Positions 49,521-58,851 of a stretch of DNA of 64,000 bases are shown one piece after another. The stretch is from positions 14,198,001 through 14,262,000 of the forward strand of contig OZ316891.1 of assembly GCA_973895155.1 (NCBI GenBank), read 5' to 3'. Every line of letters starts with the position of its first letter. Positions within the stretch are counted from its first letter, which is position 1. The notes under the pieces are model-generated. The model was not told the DNA's origin and searched no databases. It saw nothing but the letters and a program-made list of their open reading frames with translations. This stretch comes from Marsupella aquatica. Its lineage: Eukaryota; Marchantiophyta. The translations under genes were made by a program, and so were the position numbers.

Positions 49521-49739
49521 ATGAGAGATTGTCAGAATAGAACCTAATTCATGACCCACGTACAATATCCACCATCCCCATCTGGAGAAATACCTTACTT
49601 TTACGGGGTTTAGGCATCCAGCTTTAGGTTTTTCCTCCTCAAGTGTTCTCGCGTACCAACAGGAGCCCTTTTTCCTGAAAAAACATCGACGGAGAGGGCA
49701 ATGCTCGATGTGCTCTTTTCTTGGCATGCCTTGTGTGCA

Positions 49740-50460
49740 CATTGCAAGGGCTTAGGGTTGCGCAGCGTTGTGCATTGCCTCCACCAAGCTTCGACACTCT
49801 TCCGAGCACATTTGCTAGACTAGCACAGGGTGGAGTTGCGGGAGGGGAGGAGCTGCAACACTCTTCCGCGCACAGGTTGGAGTTGCCCCAGGAGCACAGG
49901 TTGGAGTTGCGGGAGGGGAGGAGTTGCGTGAGGTTGGAGGTGCGGAAGGGAAGAGCTGCAGAAGGAAGAGCCGGACACAATCAGAAACAGTCGAGCGACA
50001 AGCTGCGGGTCACGAGCTGTGGGTGAGGAGCTACGATCGGCAACAAGCTGTGCAAGGTGGATGCGGAAGGCATTTGCGCACTGGGGCCCCGATCATCATG
50101 GAAGGCGATTGCTATGGAAGCTCGTGGAGGCAGTGAAAGCAGGGAGGAAATGATTCTTGCTGTGGAAGGTCGACGATAGCTTCTTGAAGAGGTTGTGGAG
50201 TTTGCGGAAGGGAGCCGGTTGTTTGTTTGGTCTCAACATTTGTTTCTTTAAGTGGGTGCGAGCTGCTTGCGGAAGGGGAGAGGTGACCTGATTGCGGACG
50301 GGGAGAAGGCAAGCTGCTTGCGGAAGGGGAGAGGTCGAGCAGCTGCTTGCGAAAGGGGAGAGGGCGACTCATTGCGGAAGCTGAGAGTGCAAGCTACTTG
50401 CGGAAGGCAGCAGAGCACAAGCTGCTACCTGCAAGTTGAGGCCTGCTAGCTTCCGCCTCA
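49740..50460 (+). promoter_or_regulatory. GC-rich leader with GCGGAAGGGGAGAGG repeats
   Basis: In contrast to the AT-rich neighbourhood this part is rich in G and CpG. Repeats occur of GGTTGGAGTTGCGGGAGGGGAGG (49860-49950) and of TGCTTGCGGAAGGGGAGAGG (50260-50405). En/Spm has a GC-rich first exon (downstream control region) at the same relative place, so this may be the untranslated first exon. A donor-like AAAG/GTATTG occurs at about 50462. Inference from position and composition. Confidence 0.45.
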
Positions 50461-53120
50461 AAGGTATTGACCTTATTCCCATTGGCGCCCATGCTGTGAT
50501 TTGCCTGGTTGCTCTGTGCTCTCCACTTCCGGCTCCACCCCAGCCTGGGACCTGCAATGTGTTGTGTTGGGACCTGTGTTGCTGTGTGTCAGAGCTCTCT
50601 GCTTATGTTTTTTCTCTATCTATCCCTCTCCATTCGCTACATGTTCTCTGATCTTCTATTCTATTGCCATTTACTACTTGTTCTTTGAGTTTGCTGAGTT
50701 TGGTTGTCCACCTTCTCGCCCTCTGTAGCCTTGAGAGGATTGCTCAATTTGTATGTGACCGCTCCTGTTGCATGCACTTATCTGCACTTACTTTTCAGAC
50801 AATTTCTACTTTAAAGGACGTCTCTCTTTATTGTATATATCTCTCCTTTTCCATTTAAGACGGAACTGTCTCCACTACTGCTAGTCTCCCGGTTGAGCTT
50901 CTTTATTGCCCATTACAATCTATATCAATTTTTTGCCCACTCAGGTTCTCTGATCTTCAATTCTATTGCCATTTGCTACATGTTCTTTGAGTTTGTTGAG
51001 TTTGGTTGTCCACCTTCTCGCCCTCTATAGCCTTTGCATCACAAGTGCCTGCATTTCCTTCCCTGTCCCATGCTAGCTCCACTGCGGCCTTCCACTACTA
51101 TCTATGTTGATTCCTTCCACTGCTACAAAATTCTGCTTTGCAATGCCATCCCAATGCTCATATGTCCCAGTAAAATTCGGGTAGACATAAGTATTAGGCG
51201 CAGAGTCTTCTCTCTCTGCTTGCCCAAGATCAGGGTTTACTGGTTCTAATTGCTAATTCAGTCCCCATTTAGAATGACCTAAGAAATTTAACTATCTTCG
51301 AGCTTTATTGTTTGTTTTGGCAAAATCTTCCCTTGCGGCCAGCAGCTGAGGCAGCATCCACGATGTCCGATACATTTTTCAAGACATAGGTAAGCTGGCT
51401 GGGGAATGCCTTTCTCCTCAATCTCAAGAGATGATTTTTCTGGAGTCTGCTCACGTATTGCTCTTGCTTGTCCAGAACTTGAACGGCTATTTACCACAAC
51501 TAAATCAAGTGCCCGAGTTCTGACCGAGTTGTCCTATGTCTGTCTGCTGTTGATTTCTGATTGCTACTTGTTGGATTTGTCTGCTATGTTCAGTTCAGTT
51601 TGTTGTCTTGTTGTCGTCTGGCAATTATTGTCAATTATTCTGACTGCGTGAAAGGCTGTTCTATTTAGTGCTGCCTAATTGAACATAAAAATATGCTATT
51701 AAGTTGATTGAGTTAGGCAAATCAGGATGCCATACCCTTGTGTTCAAAATTCTATATCTGGCAGTGTTTGTTGTGTTTGTTGTGTTCAAAATTCTATTGG
51801 CAGTGTCAACCTAGAAAGATAACCTGATGTATCGCCAACCTTTTCAGTGTGCTGCCAAAGTCCCTGTAGATGCCACTCCTTCTCTGTTTTAAATGAGTAA
51901 ACTCCTTTCCTCCATATTGAAATGTCATCCTGGACCTAAGCTGCGAGGAACTGCGAGGTGAGTCGTGACAATCTTTGTGGTGCAAGGTGAGCTTGATCTC
52001 TTATTATTACAATGTAGTCCTTAGTTTTCCATTGTATGATGTTTTCCTTAGTCTGTCTATGTTCCTCAATGAAAATTTGGTTTCCTTACTCTTCTTTTGA
52101 CATCCCTCTGTATCATAGCCTTTTCTTTTCTCTTTTTTTTACTGAAGAGAAGTGCAGGCATGTATGGTGAATCCTCACTTGATTCCAGCAACGACTCTGT
52201 AGAATTTTGTCGCCAAAAAGTTTCAGAGTTTTGTGTGTGGTTTGCCAACTGCTGTGCCACCTCAGAGAATTCCTTAGTGGCTTTTGTACAAGCCTTGCTC
52301 TTCAACTATGGTAATTTACAGCTAATTGTCTGATGTTCACACAACATCCATACACAGCAATGAATACAACTCCATGAATACAGCCACATGATTTCCTTTG
52401 GTCTGCAAACTGGACAAAACTAAACTAAACTCAGCTTGGTCAATTTTAAATTCTTCGTAAGGGTCTCTGACAGCAGCCCGGTATAGTCATTTGTGCACGA
52501 AGATAGAGTACGGTGCAGCTTTTGAAAAAGTGGGTGGACCAGCAGCTTGTTGAGAGTAAAGCAACTTATGGTTCTGTAACAGATGTGTGCAGTAGCTTAA
52601 GATGTAGAAGGCACACAATAAAACTTGATTTTTACAGATTTAAAAAAGGGCAGGGTGAGTGAGCACTGCATGTTGAACTCACAGGTCCGAATCTTGATTT
52701 GATTTCGCTGCTAAAATTCGTATCTCTTGCCTGAGTCCCAGTTTGCTGGAGTTTTGTTGCTCTCTGTGCTTTGTTGTGCACATTGTTGTGTTTGCTTTGT
52801 CCATTTTAAAACTTGAGAGCCAAATGAATGCTTTGCTGAAACTCAATTGCTATTTGTTCTGTGTTGCCCTTACAGATTTTAAAAAGGCAGGGTGAGTGAG
52901 CACTGCTGTACAGCAAGCGAAGGCATACAGGTTGCAATATTTGTGATTGCTTCCAATCATAGGCCAAGGTTATTTGCGCTGCTCAGTCCTAAATGCTTTG
53001 CCATCTATAAAGCATTGGTTTATGCTGCACCCTTGTGGTTACATGTCATATTTTATGCTGCACCCTCATTCTTTTGTGTCATGCTGCACCCTGTTATTCC
53101 TTCTTGTTTCACAATCTGAT
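50461..53120 (+). other. Likely long 5' intron or leader of the transposon transcript
   Basis: No clear protein is encoded. About 90 bp at 50640-50733 (CTCTGATCTTC ... CACCTTCTCGCCCTCT) is duplicated at 50944-51034. A 40-bp segment (GCAGGGTGAGTGAGCACTG) occurs at about 52650 and 52880. One exon-like piece at 52163-52311 opens with ATGTATGGTGAATCC after a CAG acceptor and ends before GTAATT; it could be an alternative 5' exon. An AG acceptor just upstream of the PHD gene (TGATGTAG at about 53124) suggests that the leader is spliced onto that gene. Confidence 0.35.
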
Positions 53121-53143
53121 GTAGGGTCTGAGTGTGCAGGACC

Positions 53144-53803
53144 ATGGCTCGCAATAAGCAGAAGGCCATGAATCGTTGCAGAGGTGAATCCTCTCAAGCA
53201 CCTCAATTGTCCTTATATTCAGACATTGAGATTAACCAGAATAGTCCACATGTATGTGCGATTTGTGATGAGGGAGGGGATCTCATTGTTTGTGATGGGC
53301 CTTGCCACCGACATTTCCATAAGAATGTTTCCTGTCCTTTGGGTCAACAATGGCTATGCCCAACTATATCCCTCGCTGATGGCCATGTTGGAGAATGGCT
53401 TTGTGTTGATTGCAAGAATGAGGAACATTCTTGCTTTAAGTGCCATGTGTCTGGAAAAATTGGTGAAGAGGTAAGAAAATGTCCAGACTCTCTTTGTGCC
53501 CGGTTTTACTGTCGGCAGTGTTTGGTTCCTGGCACAGCATCATGTGGACTCCATATTTGTCTTACTTGTGGACAGGGGCCCAATGATGGGGCTAATGGCT
53601 TTTTGGTTCAGTGCATGAGGTGTCCTAAGGCATGGCACAAGGACTGCCTGCTGTTTATCCAACAGAGGGGATTTGCCCATGATCGAACAATTTGGGATCA
53701 CTCAGCGCATGGGCAGCCCAAGAAGGGGATGTTTTACTGTCCTGACCATGACATTGACCCTACACTAGGCACTCCTGCTAGGAGCCACATATCTTGGATT
53801 TGA
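53144..53803 (+). CDS. EDM2-like multi-PHD-finger protein encoded by the CACTA element
   Basis: An uninterrupted frame of 219 residues starts at an ATG in strong context (ACCATGGCT). It encodes tandem zinc-binding modules. The first is CAICDEGGDLIVCDGPCHRH with FH (38-59), closing with WLCVDC. The second begins HSCFKCHVSGKI with CARFYCRQC. The third has HICLTCGQGP and VQCMRCPKAWHKDC. The C-terminal YCPDHDIDPTLGTPARSHI is the diagnostic end of the EDM2 PHD region (Arabidopsis form: H-E-I-D-x-x-L-x-T-P-x-R-D-H-I). Only this module is present; the large rest of EDM2, including its methyltransferase-like domain, is absent. Host EDM2 acts at heterochromatin inside introns of genes such as IBM1. 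A transposon copy might read or counter silencing marks (inference). It lies 600 bp before the transposase gene, on the same strand, and is the only transposon gene with no premature stop. Confidence 0.88.
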   Translation: MARNKQKAMNRCRGESSQAPQLSLYSDIEINQNSPHVCAICDEGGDLIVCDGPCHRHFHKNVSCPLGQQWLCPTISLADGHVGEWLCVDCKNEEHSCFKCHVSGKIGEEVRKCPDSLCARFYCRQCLVPGTASCGLHICLTCGQGPNDGANGFLVQCMRCPKAWHKDCLLFIQQRGFAHDRTIWDHSAHGQPKKGMFYCPDHDIDPTLGTPARSHISWI

Positions 53804-54403
53804 TTGAGGCTGGATGGAACACAAACTTGAGATAGAGCTTTTTGATGGTTTCACGTGGACTTAAACAATTTTCAGAGTGCTAAAACATGTGGACTATTTA
53901 TATGCAGTTTGATGAACTCCTCATGTATACACACTCTACGACAGTGCATTGCGGATTGAGGCAATTAATTTTGAGAAATCAACTTTATTATCTTTTCCAG
54001 GGTAGGATTCCGATTTTCAAGCATGTGCTTTGAGTGTGACTTTCCTCCATATTGATGTCTAAACTTCACTTGTAAATTTGTCACTGGTGTCACAAACGTT
54101 ACTTATTCCAGACCTGTCTGCTCACATTCCTAATAGGCAAACAAATACTGGAAATGATGAAGGCACAGAGATTTACGTTCATAGTATCATTCTGATGACA
54201 CTGTATGTGATGCTCTATTTGTATGCAAGAAGGAGAAGGTGCCCTACTACAGTGGATTTGAGAAACTGGGCTCTGTGGGTTTGAGCAATTGGACTGTGGT
54301 TGGCATCGGTTGTACAACTGTGACGGTAGGCCCAATTTTGTATGCATGTCACTCTGATTCAGTTTGAAAATCATAGTTTGAATACAATTTCAATCAAGCT
54401 AGC
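53804..54403 (+). other. Spacer between PHD gene and transposase gene
   Basis: AT-rich sequence with no convincing coding region. It may contain the PHD gene's 3' end and an intron of a longer transcript. A short open piece near 54105-54284 has no recognisable domain. Confidence 0.3.
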
Positions 54404-57400
54404 ATGGCACAATTGCCACAGAATACGTTAGGTGTGGGTAGAACTCCAAAGTTGCCGCTCTTCCATCCAGCTAGAGTACAACATCGTGATGATGCTTTGT
54501 GGGTTCGAGAACAGAAGGCCTGCCACAAGAGTGGGGACCATAAGATGTACTGCCCTTGTGTGAACTGCAAAGGGAATTATAGGACTAATCGGAATACTGC
54601 TAGACTGCACCTTATTAAACATGGTCGGTACCCTGCATGTCGAGTGTGGGTGGGAGAGGGACAGGACTCTTCTGATGAAGAGTGGGGTGCTGACTACATG
54701 TCACAACATGGCCCTGAGGCATTGAGGGTAGCAAACCTTCAGTAGGCAACCTGTGCACAACAGCCAACTGTAGATGTTGAAGAACATTTATTTGTAGATG
54801 TTCCAGAGTATCCAACTGTGGATGTTCCAGAGTATCCAACTGTGGATGTTCCAGAGTATCCAACTGTGGATGTTCAAGAACATCCAACTATAGATGTCGA
54901 AGAACATATTAGGGCTCTACTAGAAGAAACGTTGCTGAGAACCAGTGAAGAATCCCCTGAGCATGAGCTAGATGATCAGGACCATTTTGACTTGGATTTT
55001 GTACTTGGGGATGATGAGAGTGAAGGAGGTGCCCATCCTGTAAACCCCCTTGAAACCTCCAAAACTCCTGTGGAGACTGATCCTGCACAGTTATCTTTAG
55101 ATGCAGCAATGCAACCTTTGTTCCCAGGCAGCAAAATAGATGTTGTGTCATTCATGTTGCTTCTGCTGAACATCTGTCATGGCCATGGATTCTCAAACAA
55201 AGGAGTGAATGCATTGTTGTCTTTGATGGGGGAGCATGGTATGCCTACAGAGCATAATCTGCCCAAGAACTTATATGCTGCAAAGCAGCTATTGAGAAAG
55301 CTTGGCTTGGATTATGAGAGAATCCCTGTCTGTGAGAAAGGTTGTATGCTCTTTAGGGGTGAGAATGCCAAGTTAGAAAACTGTTCAGTGTGTCAGCAGC
55401 CCAAGATGAAGAGAGTGGGGAATTCATTACAGGCAAGGAAGGTAGTGCGGTATTTCCCTATAATTCCCAGGTTGAAGAGATTGTATGCCACTGCTGGTAC
55501 ATCTAAACTCATGACTTGGCATCATGAGAATAGAAGCACAGACAACATGGTTCGGCACGCAGCAGATTCAAAGGCTTGGAAGCATGTGGATACAAATATT
55601 GATCGGGAATTTGCAGCTGAACCAAGGAATGTGCGATTTGGGTTGGCACTTGATGGGGTGAATCCCTTTGGGAATAATTCCACAGCTTGGTCTACCTGGC
55701 CAATACTGTTGTTGAATTACAATTTACCTCCTTGGCTTACCACCAAGAAGTTCTTTGTCATGCTAGCTATGCTGATTCCAGGACCTGATTCAGTAACAGA
55801 GGAACAGCTAGACATAATATTGGGCCCATTCTATGAGGAGTTGGAGCTGTTGTGGAAGAAAGGAGTGCCCTGCTTTGACAAATTGCCACGCCCAGGATTG
55901 TCTCAACACTTCAACCTTAGGGCTGTGCTATTGTGGACAATCAATGATTACCCTGCATATGGTTTAATATCTGGACAACAACACTCTGGATACAAAGGAT
56001 GTGTCATCTGTGGGCCAGAATGTGTGGCACGTGGTTCTAAGCACTTGCAGAAATTAGAGTACAGTGGCCACCGTCGATGGTTAGCAGCAAGGCATCTTTT
56101 TCGTAGACCAGATAGTGCACAATACTTTGATGGTGCAATTGAGAGTCGACCTGCACCGTGTAGAATGACAAGCTCTGATAGAAAGAAGTGGGGAGACGAG
56201 ACAACAGAATATTTGAAGAAGGGAGGAACCAAGGTTGAGGATGAGAAATGCCCCATAAAGGTGCATGGAGTGAAGAGGGCTACTGGTCTGTACAAGTTGC
56301 CCTATTGGAATGTAAGACTCCATACTACTACAATGAATTTCTGCAATCTCTTCATATGACTTTGAAATATATTCTCTTCGTATACTTCCTGTAGCCCAGA
56401 TTTTGTAATTGTTGTATTCAATGCACTAATTTCTGAATTGTGTCCACTGCACAAACTACTGCCCAGTGATGCCAAAAGTTGTATTCAATGCCCTAATTTC
56501 TGAATTGTGTGTCCACTGCAGAAACTACTCATTAACCATTGTCTAGATCCCATGCACTGTGAGAAGAATCTTGCACACAACATTGTGCACACTATCATTG
56601 GGACCAAGGACACTCCTTCTGTGAGAGAAGACATGAAGCTCTTACAGGTGCGTCAACACCTATGGCTTGTACCCAATCCAGCTCCCAAGCGTAAGGATGA
56701 CAAATTGTTGATGCCCCCAGCCCCATATTGCCTGAGCAAGAAGGAAAGAACAAGGTTCTTGGAGGTTTTATTGACCTTGAAAGGGCCCACTGGTTTTTCA
56801 AGTTCTTTGGCAAAGTGTGTTACAAAATCCAAGAAACTCTCTGGGTTGAAATCACATGATTTCCACCAACTCATGCAACAGATTCTCCCTCTGGCAACAA
56901 TGGGATTACTTGATGAAGGGGTTCGCTTGGCCATAGCTGGGGTGAGCAATATCTATCGCCAGATCTGTACGAAGGTGTGGGACCCTTCAATGTATGAGAA
57001 TTTGATGATGGATGTTGCATTCACTCTCTGCATTTTGGAAATCCATTTTCCACCAAGCTTCTTTGATGTCATGACCCATTTAATGATTCACCTAGTGGAG
57101 GAATTAGACTTGTGTGGCCCAGTTACAGTCGGATGGATGTACCCAATAGAGAGGAACCTGAAGGTATTGAAGGGTTATGTACGAAACAAGGCACGTCCAG
57201 AGGCTTCTATGGCTGAAGGCTATGTATTAGATGAGTCTTTGGGATTTCTTTCTGAATACATGATTGATGCAAAGGGAGAGGGAAAACGAACCTGGGAGTT
57301 GGAGGAGGATGCTGGCGTTGCAGGCATTGTTTTGGAAGGGGCTGCAAAGGCGATAACTTTGGATTGGTCTGAAATGATGGCCATGCATCATTATATATTA

Positions 57401-58421
57401 GAGAATGAAGAGACAGTGGCTCCATGGTACAGGTACATAAACCCTAGAAACTCTCCTATCCTTAGGCATATGGATCATAATTATGTTGCCCCATTGTGTT
57501 TGTATATTCATGGTGGATCGTGCACTAATGTCTTCAGTGTTGTTGTTGCCATGCAGGATATATGATGCTACCAATGAGACTGTTACCAAACGAAGAGTGG
57601 ATTTCCGGAAGGAGTGGATGAGGAAGCCTGCCAATCGAAGAAAACCAGTGGAATTTCCCGTAGACTGCCAAGAATTGCCACCTTTCAGGGAATGGTTTCA
57701 AACATTAGTCAATACCCATAATTTTGAGAAAGAGTCTGAGCGGTCATTACTATCTGCATACTCCACACCACCTAGTTTGAAGGCACGACTGTATAGGGCA
57801 TGTAGAGCCTATGGGCACCATTGGAGGACTATTCCATCCTTGGGGTGCTTGAGTGATTGTGATTCTGGTGCTTTCAGCACTTTTGATTCTGGGATGGCTT
57901 CTACATTCACTGAGAAGCGAGTGGACAGGTCTGGTGCAACCATAGAAGAATCTGTACAGTATGTAGGGGCCTTGACAGATATCTTGGTACTGAATTATGG
58001 CAGCTTGAGGAAAGAGGTGATTCTTTTCAAAGGGAAATGGGCAGATCCATCATGGACTCCTAAATCCTCAGCCAGTATGAGGTATACCAAGTCTGGTCTT
58101 TGGCAGGTGAATTTCCATAGAGAACTGGGTGTGTCCAAGAAAATGGATTACGTTTTCCCAAAGCAAGTGGAGCAGGTTTTCTTCCACCCAAATGAGAAGG
58201 GGATAGCATGGAGAACAATCCTCCACAAAGAATCCAGGTCCACAAGGGTGTTAGGTGATTACACAGACGTTGATTTCCATGCTACAATGGAAAACAATGC
58301 CAAATTACACATCAAATTGGCTAAGGCCTGTAGGTCCAGAGAAAATCCAGGACCAAGTACTGGTCCCAAACGAGGCAGAGATGCAGAGGGATCTGCAAGA
58401 AAGGGCAGGCCTAAGCAGTGA
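54404..58421 (+). CDS. TNP2/TNPD-type CACTA transposase (one in-frame TAG)
   Basis: Exons 54404-56311, 56522-57432 and 57557-58421 join in phase to 1,228 codons, full length for this family. Domains in order: a zinc-binding Transpos_assoc domain (CPCVNC at 50-55, HLIKHG), an octapeptide repeat VDVPEYPT (about 125-165), an acidic stretch, then Transposase_21 with ALDGVNPFGNNSTAWSTWPI (about 415) and SGYKGCVICGPEC. After intron 1 come LDPMHCEKNLAHNIVHTIIG (about 644), DUF4218 (VGWMYPIERNLKVLKGYVRN, about 820-880) and DUF4216 (YGSLRKEVILFKGKWADP, about 1080-1150). The product should bind and cut the element's ends. A TAG at 54743-54745 (codon 114) stops the frame early; it is one C-to-T change from CAG. 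The frame is open again at once, so this is a single lesion, readthrough, or removed by an unrecognised intron. Confidence 0.95.
54790..54905 (+). repeat. 24-bp coding minisatellite (octapeptide repeat)
   Basis: GTGGATGTTCCAGAGTATCC repeats with period 24, giving about four to five copies of the octapeptide T-V-D-V-P-E-Y-P. The last units drift to QEHP and EEH. It lies just after the premature TAG of the transposase gene and may vary in copy number between elements. Confidence 0.9.
56312..56521 (+). other. Transposase intron 1 with internal duplication
   Basis: A block TTGTATTCAATGC-CTAATTTCTGAATTGTGT is present at about 56412-56455 and again at 56478-56516, so a second acceptor-like CACTGCA-AAACTACTG (56447-56462) precedes the real CACTGCAG acceptor. 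Using the real acceptor gives the expected NKLLINHCLDPMH join. Confidence 0.75.
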
Positions 58422-58851
58422 ATAGGTTTTAGCTAGGTGTGTGAAGTCCATAGATGGACTACATGTATGGACTATTTATGAAATCAGACTAATGGTTTAC
58501 CCATTTGTGCAGTTGGTGAATGCAGCCTGTGAAAGGAAGATTGCAAGGGTTGTCACATTCTGTGAATCCTTATGAGGAGGCCCGAAATCAGAACATAGAG
58601 CATAATGTCAGAATTATGCGTGATCTAGGACTGGGGCCAGACTGCAAGCTGATGTGTGTGTTGATATGTCTATTGCAAATTTGATTCAGTAGATGGAGTT
58701 GTCAGGTTCATGTTCTGTTTTCATATTCCAGATTGGTCTCATACTAGTATGGATCCTGTACATAAGTACTAGTGTTACGGTGTTGTAGATTCATTTTGCC
58801 TGTATGTTTGATCTGCATTGGTGTATGTTGATGATTGCTTTGTTCCTTAGA
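58422..58851 (+). other. Spacer or intron between transposase and TNPA-like gene
   Basis: No coding signal. It ends in a good acceptor (TTTGTTCCTTAG at 58840-58851) leading into the first recognisable TNPA-like exon. An upstream exon, possibly shared with the transposase transcript, is therefore expected. Confidence 0.4.
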
